8,643 nucleotides of DNA. Origin: Candidatus Sediminicultor sextus (GTDB lineage Bacteria > Atribacterota > Phoenicimicrobiia > Phoenicimicrobiales > Phoenicimicrobiaceae). Shown piece after piece: positions 1 to 6,440 of the stretch (position 1 is the stretch's first letter; each line of letters starts with the position of its first letter). Under the pieces are notes generated by a model. It made no database searches and was not told the origin of the DNA. It saw only the letters and a program-made list of their open reading frames with translations. Location: assembly GCA_014894735.1 (NCBI GenBank), contig JADBKX010000031.1, positions 1 through 8,643 on the forward strand, read 5' to 3'. The position numbers and the translations under genes are program-made.

Positions 1-3
1 TCT

Positions 4-73
4 TATCATCTGACCTCTCACTTCTGTTTTCTTTACTAAATACTATATACGATATACTATATACTATATACTA
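4..73 (-). repeat. degenerate heptanucleotide array (TAGTATA / GAAAACA type)
   Basis: Read on the minus strand from 73 downward, this is ten consecutive 7-base units with no register break. TAGTATA occurs three times, then TCGTATA, TAGTATT, TAGTAAA, GAAAACA, GAAGTGA, GAGGTCA and GATGATA. The first unit contains the TAG stop codon of the small gene at 71-298, so the array begins exactly at the gene end. A close relative follows hflC at 8317-8444. The array may continue beyond the window edge. The periodicity is read directly; its function is unknown. Confidence 0.85.
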
Positions 74-298
74 ATTATCATCATCTAATAAATCATCATT
101 ATAAATCAGAACTTGATTGATTAAATCAACTGCTTCTCGAGTTTCGCATTTAGGAACTAAAATTTCTACATTTCCGTTTAATTCATCTTTCCCCATTTCT
201 AATTGGTTTAAAAAAGTTACAATCCCTTTTTCTTTTAATATTTTTTCTAAATTTCTGGCTAATAAAATATCCTTAGCGATATAAATAACTTTCCACAT
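71..298 (-). CDS. small DUF2007-like protein (putative signal-transducing protein)
   Basis: A 75-residue soluble protein with no signal peptide or membrane segment. The N-terminus (MWKVIYIAKD), a helix rich in Leu and Lys ending in an EKGI turn, and the later EILVPKCETREAVDLI segment match the ferredoxin-like pattern of the DUF2007 family, whose biochemical role is not established. From memory, similar proteins of about 60-75 residues sit beside dnaE and phosphofructokinase genes in Clostridia-like genomes, sometimes misnamed glutamate decarboxylase. The ATG is preceded by GAGGG (309-313, 10-nt spacing). The gene begins 36 nt after the dnaE stop on the same strand, so it is probably co-transcribed with dnaE. 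The acidic tail (residues 67-75, DDLLDDDN) lies beyond the conserved part. The TAG stop lies inside a heptad repeat, so the last residues may be recent. I am confident that it is a gene, moderately so on the family, and have no evidence for a function. Confidence 0.75.
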   Translation of the reverse strand: MWKVIYIAKDILLARNLEKILKEKGIVTFLNQLEMGKDELNGNVEILVPKCETREAVDLINQVLIYNDDLLDDDN

Positions 299-334
299 TA
301 TAAATAAACCCTCTAATAGTAATTTTTATTATCT

Positions 335-3300
335 TTAACATTTTTCTGTCCATATTTTTTCATCTCCTAAAATACTACGAATCTCTTCCATAAACTTATC
401 ATCAAGGTTAATTGAATATTTTTTATCTATGGCATGTAATATAGTTTTATCTTTATCCTTAAAATGAAGTACCACTTGACTTTTCCCTGGATATCCGTAA
501 AATAATTCTTTCAATTTTCTTAAAAGATCAGATTCATTTTCCCCTGTGTTAATCTCAAGATGAAGTTCTTCAGCAATCTTCTGATTCTTTTCTTCTGTTT
601 TAGGAGCAGGTCTTTTATTTTCTACATATTTTTCTAAAAGAGATATCTTCTCAGCAATAATTTTTGTCTTTCCTTCTGCCACATCAATATGTCCTTCTGT
701 TATAATAATCTCATCTTCTTTTATCATTTCTTTGCATTTTTCATAAACCTTAGGAAACGCTATTATTTCTACAGTACCCTCTAAATCTTCTAAGGTAATA
801 AAAGCCATAAGATTCCCATTTTTGGTACTCTTTCTTTTTAAATTATTAATCACTCCAGCTAAAACTACTCTACTTTTATCTGAAAGGTTGGTTAATTCGA
901 CTGAGGTGGAAGTTATAATTTTCTTTAATCTTTCCCTGTAATCATTCAATGGGTGATAGGAAATATACAATCCTAACATTTCCTTTTCCATAGCTAAAAG
1001 TTCATTTTTAGAAAATTCTGATATATCCGGTAATCTATCCTGGTAATTACCGCTATCTTTACCTGAGCTATTTTCTTCGAAAAGATCAAAGATTGAAGTC
1101 TGTCCATTTCTCTTAGATTTTTGATATTCTTGCCCGTTTTTTAATGATACATCTAAAAATGCCAATAATTGGGATCTTCTTGCACCGATAGAATCGAAGG
1201 CACCACACTTTATTAAACTTTCGATTACCCTCTTATTTACTACTCTTAAATCAACTCTCTGGCAAAAATCGAGCAAAGAAGTAAAATTAGAAGTTCTTTT
1301 GTATTCATCAATAATGCTTTTTATAGCTTTCTCGCCAACATTTTTCACAGCAGCTAACCCAAAACGAATAGCCTTTCCCCCTACTACAGTGAAATTTACT
1401 AAACTCTGATTTATATCGGGAGGTAGTATTTCAATATTCATATTCCGGCATTCTTTTATATACAAAGCTACTTTATCGTTGTTTCCCATTATACTGGTAA
1501 GCAAAGAGGCCATATATTCTATGGTATAATGCGTCTTTAAATAGGCAGTCTGATATGAGATAAAGGCGTAAGAAACGCTATGAGATTTATTAAAACCATA
1601 TCCGGCGAAATAAGCAATCAAATCAAATATTTCAACAGCTGTATTTTTTTTAATATTATTTTTTTGAGCTCCTTTTATAAAAAGTTCCCTTTGTTTTTCC
1701 ATCACTCCTTTCTGTTTTTTCCCTATAGCGTTTCGCAGGATATCTGCCTGTCCCAAAGTAAACCCGGCCAATTCACTGGCAATTTTCATAACCTGTTCCT
1801 GATAAACGATTACTCCATAAGTTTCCTTTAATATAGATTCTAATTGAGGATGTGCATATTTTATTTCTATAGCTCCCTTCTTCCTATTAATGAAATCCTC
1901 GATCATGCCGCTCCCCAAAGGTCCTGGTCTATATAATGCCAGCAAGGCAGTAATATCTTCTATATTTTCAGGCTTTAATCTTTTAACTAAATCTTTCATC
2001 CCCTCGCTCTCTAATTGGAAAATACCAGCACAGTTCCCTTTAGACAACATCTTGTATACCTTCTTATCATCCAAAGGAATCTTGTTTATATCAACCATTT
2101 CTCCCCGAGTATGTTTTATTATTTTTAAGGCATTGCTTATAACCGTCAGAGTGCGAAGTCCTAAAAAATCCATCTTTAATAATCCCAGTTCTTCTAATTC
2201 AGCCATAGCATATTGAGTGCATATTTCTCCTTCTGCTGTCTTTTGTAGAGGAACATAATCAGCCAGTGGCTTTCGAGAAAGAACTATACCCGCAGCATGA
2301 GTAGAAGCATGTCGTGCTAAACCTTCTAAAGAAGAAGCCGTCTCAATCAATTTTTTTATATCCTCATCGTTTTTCATTAACTCCTTGAGTCGGCTCTCCA
2401 TCTTTAAAGCCTTTTCGATGGTAATATTGGGTTCCCAAGGAATCATTTTAGCGATAGTATCCACTCGAGCATAGGGCATCCCTAATGCTCTTCCTACATC
2501 TCTAACAGCAGCTCTGGCTGCCATAGTACCAAAAGTAATTATCTGAGCTACTTTATCATTACCATATTTTTTAGAAACATATTCGATTACTTCTTCTCTT
2601 CGTTCATAACAAAAATCAATATCAAAGTCTGGCATATTGATTCTTTCAGGGTTTAAAAATCTTTCAAACAGCAATCCGTATGCTATAGGGTCAATATTGG
2701 TAATATTTAGACAATAGGCTACTAAGCTCCCTGCCGCAGAACCTCGGCCAGGTCCCACCATAATTCCTTCTTCTTTGGCATATCTTACAAAGTCCCATAC
2801 AATTAAAAAATAAGGTTCAAACTCCATCTTTTTAATAACTGAAAGTTCGTACTCCAACCTCTCCTCTAATTGTTTTGTAACCTCAGAATATCTCTCATTA
2901 AGCCCTTTATAGCAAAGTTCTTTTAAATAAGTGTTAATATTGTATTCAGGAGGAACTTTAAATTCTGGCAATTGAGCTTGTCTAAAATCAATTTCTAAAT
3001 TACATTTTTCGGCAATACGAAGAGTATTTTCGAGGGCTTGTGGAACTTTTGCGAAATTTTCATTCATTTCCTCTGGAGAATTAAAATAAAATACATCGGT
3101 AGCAAATTTTAAACGTTTGGAGTCACTTAAATTAGTAGCTGTTTGGATACAAAGTAAAATTTCGTGGGCTCGAGCATCTTCCTTATTTATATAATGTATA
3201 TCATTGCTCGCTACTACAGGAATAGAGAGTTCCTGGCTTATTTCAATGAGGTTTTCATTCACAATTTCCTGTTCGGGGATGCCGTTTTTTTGCAATTCTA

Positions 3301-3823
3301 AATAAAAATTATCTTCTCCAAAAATATCTAAAAAATCAAGTGCCACTTCTTTTGCTTTCTTAATATTTTTCTGTAAAATGTATTGAGAGATTTCTCCTTT
3401 TAAGCAGGCCGAAAGAGCAATTAGTCCATTGCTATGTTCTCTTAATATTTCTTTATCAATTCTTGGTTTATAATAAAAACCTTCCAGATAAGATAAAGTA
3501 ACTAACTTTATTAAATTTTTATAACCTTCATTGTTTTTAACCAGCAGTATGAGATGATGAGGGGTTTCTTTTCTTTGGGAGGATTTATCAAACCTACTTT
3601 GGTGGGCAACATACATTTCGCAACCTATGATGGGTTTTACTCCCTGTCGAATAGCTTCTTTGTAGAATTGTATAGCTCCATACATAACCCCGTGATCGGT
3701 AATAGCTAAGGCAGGCATCTTATGCTTTTTAGCTTGAGCTACTAATTCTGATATTCGGCAGGCTCCATCTAATAGGCTATATTCAGTATGTACATGTAGA
3801 TGAACAAAGTTTGCGTGCCGCAC
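335..3823 (-). CDS. dnaE: DNA polymerase III subunit alpha (DnaE)
   Basis: The catalytic subunit of the replicative polymerase: 1162 residues, the full length of the E. coli DnaE type. Order of domains: an N-terminal PHP domain (about 1-270); palm, thumb and fingers (about 280-800) with the PGRGSAAGS loop (358-366) and catalytic aspartates D401 and D403 in PDFDIDF plus D552 in MDFLGLRT; the conserved YGFNKSHS segment (742-749); a helix-hairpin-helix region (about 820-880); the clamp-binding pentapeptide QTSIF (908-912); an OB fold (about 975-1050); and a C-terminal tau-binding-like region. All nine PHP metal ligands appear intact: H10, H12, D19, H44, E69, H90, C140, D208 and H210. The start is GTG, supported by a GGGGG ribosome-binding site 7 nt upstream and by the family N-terminus (FVHLHVHTEYSLLDG). 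One deviation is LRNAIGKK (696-703) where the usual motif is LRRAMGKK. The small DUF2007-like gene follows closely; upstream lies a long repeat-filled gap with no convincing promoter. Confidence 0.98.
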   Translation of the reverse strand: MRHANFVHLHVHTEYSLLDGACRISELVAQAKKHKMPALAITDHGVMYGAIQFYKEAIRQGVKPIIGCEMYVAHQSRFDKSSQRKETPHHLILLVKNNEGYKNLIKLVTLSYLEGFYYKPRIDKEILREHSNGLIALSACLKGEISQYILQKNIKKAKEVALDFLDIFGEDNFYLELQKNGIPEQEIVNENLIEISQELSIPVVASNDIHYINKEDARAHEILLCIQTATNLSDSKRLKFATDVFYFNSPEEMNENFAKVPQALENTLRIAEKCNLEIDFRQAQLPEFKVPPEYNINTYLKELCYKGLNERYSEVTKQLEERLEYELSVIKKMEFEPYFLIVWDFVRYAKEEGIMVGPGRGSAAGSLVAYCLNITNIDPIAYGLLFERFLNPERINMPDFDIDFCYERREEVIEYVSKKYGNDKVAQIITFGTMAARAAVRDVGRALGMPYARVDTIAKMIPWEPNITIEKALKMESRLKELMKNDEDIKKLIETASSLEGLARHASTHAAGIVLSRKPLADYVPLQKTAEGEICTQYAMAELEELGLLKMDFLGLRTLTVISNALKIIKHTRGEMVDINKIPLDDKKVYKMLSKGNCAGIFQLESEGMKDLVKRLKPENIEDITALLALYRPGPLGSGMIEDFINRKKGAIEIKYAHPQLESILKETYGVIVYQEQVMKIASELAGFTLGQADILRNAIGKKQKGVMEKQRELFIKGAQKNNIKKNTAVEIFDLIAYFAGYGFNKSHSVSYAFISYQTAYLKTHYTIEYMASLLTSIMGNNDKVALYIKECRNMNIEILPPDINQSLVNFTVVGGKAIRFGLAAVKNVGEKAIKSIIDEYKRTSNFTSLLDFCQRVDLRVVNKRVIESLIKCGAFDSIGARRSQLLAFLDVSLKNGQEYQKSKRNGQTSIFDLFEENSSGKDSGNYQDRLPDISEFSKNELLAMEKEMLGLYISYHPLNDYRERLKKIITSTSVELTNLSDKSRVVLAGVINNLKRKSTKNGNLMAFITLEDLEGTVEIIAFPKVYEKCKEMIKEDEIIITEGHIDVAEGKTKIIAEKISLLEKYVENKRPAPKTEEKNQKIAEELHLEINTGENESDLLRKLKELFYGYPGKSQVVLHFKDKDKTILHAIDKKYSINLDDKFMEEIRSILGDEKIWTEKC

Positions 3824-3830
3824 GATAAAA

Positions 3831-3835
3831 CCCCC
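3831..3835 (-). promoter_or_regulatory. ribosome-binding site of dnaE (decides the GTG start)
   Basis: On the minus strand CTGGGGGT lies 7 nt before the GTG codon at 3821-3823. GGGGGT can pair with ACCUCC of the 16S rRNA tail using one G-U wobble. The motif and spacing support GTG as the true start, in agreement with the conserved DnaE N-terminus. It is G-rich in an otherwise very AT-rich leader. Confidence 0.65.
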
Positions 3836-3843
3836 AGCTTTAA

Positions 3844-3906
3844 TTCGTATCTCGTATCTAGTATAAAATACAGTAACAAGTAATATGTAATGAGTAATAA
3901 GATTAA
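3844..3906 (+). repeat. heptanucleotide array upstream of dnaE (CTCGTAT to AGTAATA)
   Basis: Nine 7-base units in one register from 3844: TTCGTAT, CTCGTAT and CTAGTAT, then AAAATAC, and then AGTAACA, AGTAATA, TGTAATG, AGTAATA and AGATTAA. The first part repeats at 4045-4064 with a single mismatch over 20 bases. The second part is the inverted counterpart of the array at 3930-3965. The array ends about 20 bp from the dnaE start codon and would lie in the dnaE leader, in antisense sense, if transcription begins further upstream. Confidence 0.8.
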
Positions 3907-3929
3907 ATTTCCTAAATTATAAAAACAGG

Positions 3930-3965
3930 TACTTATTACATGTTACACATTACATCACTTGTTGC
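3930..3965 (-). repeat. heptanucleotide array, inverted relative to 3872-3901
   Basis: On the plus strand the units TACTTAT, TACATGT, TACACAT and TACATCA repeat at 7 bp. A 2-bp register slip follows, and then TTGTTGC. The reverse complement reads GCAACAAGTGAT at one end and GTAATAAG at the other, matching GTAACAAGTAAT and GTAATAAG of the array at 3872-3901. The two arrays could pair as long imperfect arms around a loop of about 28 nt. Confidence 0.75.
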
Positions 3966-3991
3966 TTAGATAGTTGCCTGGTTAGATAGTT
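3966..3991 (+). repeat. direct repeat TTAGATAGTT, two copies
   Basis: TTAGATAGTT is perfect at 3966-3975 and again at 3982-3991, separated by GCCTGG. The shared bases may be a remnant of another short-period tract. No function is apparent. Confidence 0.6.
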
Positions 3992-3999
3992 AAAAAAAT

Positions 4000-4027
4000 A
4001 GAAGGTAGAAACCAAAAGCCAGAATAA
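4000..4027 (+). repeat. short heptad array (AGAAGGT / AAAAGCC type)
   Basis: Four 7-base units: AGAAGGT, AGAAACC, AAAAGCC and AGAATAA. The same unit type appears downstream of hflC at 8424-8444 (AGGAGCC, AGAATCC, AGAAATG) and as AGAAGAC / AGAAAAC at 8352-8386, so it is one dispersed family. Confidence 0.65.
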
Positions 4028-4033
4028 ATTCAT

Positions 4034-4075
4034 GTCTCGTGAATCGTATCTCGTATATAGTATAGTGTATCGACA
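4034..4075 (+). repeat. heptad array (ATCTCGT / ATATAGT type)
   Basis: Six units at 7-bp spacing from 4034: GTCTCGT, GAATCGT, ATCTCGT, ATATAGT, ATAGTGT and ATCGACA. Bases 4045-4064 match 3846-3865 at 19 of 20 positions in direct orientation. The array belongs to the same family as the tracts at 4-73 and 8317-8344. Confidence 0.75.
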
Positions 4076-4090
4076 AATCAATAGACTAAA

Positions 4091-4136
4091 AATGCAAAGC
4101 GAAAAGCGCAAAACTATAATTCAAAATTCAAAACAA
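4091..4136 (+). repeat. A-rich heptad tract (AGCGAAA / AAAATTC type)
   Basis: AATGCAA, AGCGAAA and AGCGCAA run from 4091 to 4111, and ATAATTC, AAAATTC and AAAACAA run from 4116 to 4136. Each run keeps a 7-bp spacing. The sequence is low in complexity, so the period is less certain here than in the other arrays. Confidence 0.5.
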
Positions 4137-4194
4137 ATGCAAAAAACTCTAACTTAAAATTTGTAATTTTTTAAAATAAACTATTGCTTTTAGT

Positions 4195-4283
4195 GTAAGG
4201 GCGGAATTTATTCGACCTAAGTTTTTGCGGACTCGATGCATCCTGTCCCTACAAATTACTCATCACATATTACTTATTACTGC
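4195..4283 (-). repeat. composite repeat element, copy 1 (heptads plus GTAGGGR palindromic module)
   Basis: On the minus strand from 4280 downward the heptads GTAATAA, GTAATAT, GTGATGA and GTAATTT lead in register into GTAGGGA and CAGGATG. The palindrome GATGCATC (4235-4242) follows, and then a second half ending in AATAAATTCCGCCC and TTAC. The outer ends pair as CCCTAC against GTAAGGG. A homologous copy lies at 8500-8612 with the same order and phase. This copy begins about 30 bp after the phosphofructokinase stop, in that gene's sense direction. It could fold as RNA but lacks a U tract, so I do not call it a terminator. Confidence 0.75.
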
Positions 4284-4313
4284 GTCTATACGCTTGTGCT
4301 CCTCGCTATTTCG

Positions 4314-5345
4314 TTATTTAAAAAATACCTGTGCCAGTTTCCACCATTTTTTATCTACCAATTTAAGTTTACTTAACGCTTTTTCTAAGGGTACTCCTAT
4401 TACTTCACTGCCTTTAAGGGCGGCCATATAACCAAATTTTCCTTGAGCAATCAGATCTACGGTAGTAACTCCACACCTAAGACCTAAAATACGGTCAAAA
4501 AGTGTAGGAGAACCCCCCCTTTGAATATGACCTATCACTGCATGGCGAGTTTCAATGCCGGTATTCTTTTTAATTAAATCAGCCAAAAGATTCCCCACTC
4601 CCCTATCCCGTAATATCATATGCCCAAATTGGTCCAAGCTTTCCTTCTCGATATCTATGCCAGGAAGTGTTACTCCTTCCGATATTACCACAGAAGCATA
4701 TTTATTCTTTTTATAGACCTCTTTTAAATGCAAACACATCTTCTTTATATCTGTTTTTTCTTCAGGAATAAGGGTCCAATCTGCGCCAGAAGCCATACCG
4801 GTAAATAAAGCTACCCAACCGGCATGTCTTCCCATTACTTCTAAAACCATTATTCTGCGATGAGAGCGTCCACTATCTTGAAGGCTTCGCATCGCCTCAA
4901 TTGCCCTGGTGACTGAACTATCGAAACCAAAAGTGTAATCTGTCCCACTAAGATCATTATCCATAGTCTTAGGAGCACCAACCAACTTAATATTTTCCTC
5001 TTTAAATAATTTATTAGCTACACCTAAAGTATCTTCCCCGCCAATAGCTATTAGCGCATCTAATTTAAACCTTTTTATTGAATCAAGAACCTGTTTAATA
5101 CCATTATCTACTTTATAAGGATTTAATCTCGAAGTTCCTAAAACAGTTCCTCCCCTATCAACTATTTCCTTTACTTCACTTAAAGATAGGGGGTTTATAT
5201 TTTCCTTTACCAATCCCTTCCATCCTTCTTGAATGCCATAGACTTCGTAATTATAATCCTGAGCCCGGTACACTGCTCCTCTGATAGTCGGATTTAATCC
5301 AGAACAATCCCCTCCCCCGGTTAAAATGCCTACTCTTTTAATCAT
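4314..5345 (-). CDS. pfp: phosphofructokinase, probably pyrophosphate-dependent (PfkA family)
   Basis: Phosphorylates fructose 6-phosphate to fructose 1,6-bisphosphate in the cytosol. From the ATG at 5345 it is 343 residues, the length of the short group III PfkA-family enzymes. The N-terminus is a GGGDCSGLN loop (10-18). The phosphoryl-donor site reads GGED (102-105) and PKTMDND (125-131), where ATP enzymes such as E. coli PfkA have GGDG and PGTIDND. Aspartate and lysine at these two places are the known signature of PPi-using enzymes, for example in Amycolatopsis methanolica. MGRHAGW, ASGADWTLIPEE and GHIQRGGSP complete the substrate site. The open frame extends to 5369, but those codons overlap the aldolase gene. 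The ATG at 5345 gives the family start MIKRVGILTGGGD, with GGAAAGG 10 nt upstream; the ATG at 5351, inside ATGA at the aldolase stop, is the alternative. Family certain; PPi use strongly inferred; a mixed donor is possible. Confidence 0.95.
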   Translation of the reverse strand: MIKRVGILTGGGDCSGLNPTIRGAVYRAQDYNYEVYGIQEGWKGLVKENINPLSLSEVKEIVDRGGTVLGTSRLNPYKVDNGIKQVLDSIKRFKLDALIAIGGEDTLGVANKLFKEENIKLVGAPKTMDNDLSGTDYTFGFDSSVTRAIEAMRSLQDSGRSHRRIMVLEVMGRHAGWVALFTGMASGADWTLIPEEKTDIKKMCLHLKEVYKKNKYASVVISEGVTLPGIDIEKESLDQFGHMILRDRGVGNLLADLIKKNTGIETRHAVIGHIQRGGSPTLFDRILGLRCGVTTVDLIAQGKFGYMAALKGSEVIGVPLEKALSKLKLVDKKWWKLAQVFFK

Positions 5346-5347
5346 AT

Positions 5348-6217
5348 TCATCGCGCCTTTCCAGTACAACCAAAAACTCTCATTCTATCTCTTATGATTT
5401 CTTTAGCTGCATCTTTTGCTGGTCCCAATATTTTACGCGGGTCAATCTGGTTTGGATTTTCTTCAAGTATATCTTTCATCTTTTTTGTAAAAATCATTCT
5501 GATGCGGGTATCTATATTTATCTTGCATATTCCTGCAGCAATGCCTTTTCTGACCTCATCATCATTCGCCCCGGAGGCACCATGTAAAACCAAAGGAACT
5601 CCAGTTAATTCTCTTATTCTCTCGATACGAGGGATATCTAACTTTGCAAAAGGAGTACGACATCCATGAATTGTCCCCACGGCAGCAGCAAGAGAATCAA
5701 TTCCTGTCAACTCTACAAATTTTGCAGCTTCCTCTGGAACAGCCATACTCTCTTTTACTTTCTCCAAAGCAACCCCGGGTTCATCACTATCTCCCATAGT
5801 ACCTATCTGACCTAATTCTGCCTCTACCGGAATTTCACAGGTATGAGCCATCTCTACTACTTTTTTAGTCATATCAACATTTTCATTAAATGGTAATTTT
5901 GAACCATCAAACATTAGAGAGGTAAATCCTGCTCTTAAACATTTTATATTTTGGTAATAATCTGTACCGTGATCTAAATGTAAAGCTACTGGTACTTTTA
6001 CTTTTTCAGCCATGACTTTAACCATAGCTACAATAGTTTCTAACCCCGCATATTTTATAGCTCCCTGAGAAGCTTGCAAAATCACCGGCGCTTTTTCTTC
6101 CTCGGCGGTTTCTACTATTGCCTGAATAATCTCCATATTATTGGCATTAAATGCACCAATACCGTATCTTCCTTTCTGAGCATCTTTTAACATTTCTTTA
6201 GTAGTTACAAAAGTCAT
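5348..6217 (-). CDS. fba: fructose-bisphosphate aldolase, class II
   Basis: Zinc-dependent reversible cleavage of fructose 1,6-bisphosphate into dihydroxyacetone phosphate and glyceraldehyde 3-phosphate. It is 289 residues, typical of the short class IIB form, and a soluble TIM barrel. Visible markers: GIGAFNANNMEII (19-31); HLDHG with catalytic D82 and zinc ligand H83; VEAELGQIG with E134; H184 in GTIHG; H212 in LVLHGASG; and the phosphate-binding NIDT (234-237). The motif around H184 reads GTIHGCRTP instead of the common GTSHGAY, a small departure. Tagatose-bisphosphate aldolases (GatY/KbaY) share the fold, but the phosphofructokinase that follows makes the glycolytic role much more likely. 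The ATG has AAAGGAG 6 nt upstream. The TGA stop sits 2 nt before the preferred phosphofructokinase start and overlaps an alternative ATG, which suggests coupled translation. A good promoter lies about 100 bp upstream. Confidence 0.96.
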   Translation of the reverse strand: MTFVTTKEMLKDAQKGRYGIGAFNANNMEIIQAIVETAEEEKAPVILQASQGAIKYAGLETIVAMVKVMAEKVKVPVALHLDHGTDYYQNIKCLRAGFTSLMFDGSKLPFNENVDMTKKVVEMAHTCEIPVEAELGQIGTMGDSDEPGVALEKVKESMAVPEEAAKFVELTGIDSLAAAVGTIHGCRTPFAKLDIPRIERIRELTGVPLVLHGASGANDDEVRKGIAAGICKINIDTRIRMIFTKKMKDILEENPNQIDPRKILGPAKDAAKEIIRDRMRVFGCTGKAR

Positions 6218-6315
6218 CTTTTTCTCCTTTCGTCATTTATATTATTTATTTTACATTTAACTATCTATAAATATTATCTTTTTGTAAATCAATTTGATAG
6301 TTTCTAATTTCCACT

Positions 6316-6344
6316 ATTATAACTTGTTTAATTTTTCATTTCAA
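6316..6344 (-). promoter_or_regulatory. sigma-70-type promoter for fba and the phosphofructokinase gene
   Basis: On the minus strand TTGAAA (6339-6344) and TATAAT (6316-6321) are 17 bp apart. That is five of six and six of six consensus bases at the ideal spacing. Transcription would start near 6309, giving a leader of about 90 nt before the fba ATG. A weaker alternative, TTGATT (6287-6292) with TATAGA (6264-6269), also at 17 bp, lies closer to the gene. Confidence 0.7.
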
Positions 6345-6351
6345 GCAAGTT
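6321..6351. repeat. interrupted inverted repeat over the fba promoter
   Basis: AACTTGTTT (6321-6329) and AAGCAAGTT (6343-6351) are inverted with one mismatch in nine, separated by 13 bp. The arms cover the -35 box and touch the -10 box of the fba promoter, a place where a repressor could act. In sequence this AT-rich such a match can also arise by chance. Confidence 0.35.
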
Positions 6352-6375
6352 TACTAATAAATAAATGCAATAAAT

Positions 6376-6404
6376 TTGAGAATAATCCGAATTAATGTTA
6401 TAGT
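6376..6404 (+). promoter_or_regulatory. sigma-70-type promoter for hflK-hflC
   Basis: TTGAGA (6376-6381) and TATAGT (6399-6404) are 17 bp apart. Transcription would start near 6411, leaving a leader of about 30 nt that carries AAAGGAGG (6425-6432), 8 nt before the hflK ATG. It is divergent from the fba promoter, with 31 bp between the two -35 boxes. No heat-shock (CIRCE-like) inverted repeat is visible. Confidence 0.65.
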
Positions 6405-6440
6405 TTTAGTAACAAATATTAATTAAAGGAGGAAATTATC

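Larger units (their letters stand above)
3824..4313. other. 490-bp non-coding gap between the phosphofructokinase and dnaE genes
   Basis: I see no credible gene in this stretch. Almost all of it is degenerate 7-bp repeat tracts, annotated separately at 3844-3906, 3930-3965, 4000-4027, 4034-4075, 4091-4136 and 4195-4283. The remaining AT-rich sequence (about 4137-4194) shows no clear structure. There is no strong hairpin followed by a T run after the phosphofructokinase gene. GCGT-CTAT-ACGC at 4282-4293 could form a 4-bp stem but has no U tract. Confidence 0.8.

Noticed and set aside
1580..2216. Plus-strand open frames of 83 and 108 codons inside dnaE
   Set aside because: They lie antisense to a fully conserved DnaE coding sequence, have no ribosome-binding site and no recognisable motif; they are shadows.
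3850..3921. Promoter for dnaE (TATAAT at 3916-3921 or TATACT near 3860 on the minus strand)
   Set aside because: Neither has a recognisable -35 box at 16-18 bp, and such hexamers arise easily in these AT-rich repeats.
3844..4075. Possible CRISPR array
   Set aside because: The repeats are 7 bp, degenerate and adjacent. There are no conserved repeats of 25-40 bp with unique spacers, and no cas genes.
4282..4293. Intrinsic terminator after the phosphofructokinase gene (GCGT-CTAT-ACGC hairpin)
   Set aside because: The stem is only 4 bp and no T run follows on the minus strand.
4225..4431. Plus-strand open frame of 68 codons at the 3' end of the phosphofructokinase gene
   Set aside because: Half of it covers the composite repeat element and half is antisense to the phosphofructokinase C-terminus; there is no ribosome-binding site.
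5394..5669. Plus-strand open frame of 91 codons inside fba
   Set aside because: It is antisense to conserved aldolase residues, including the LHGASG and NIDT region, and has no independent evidence.
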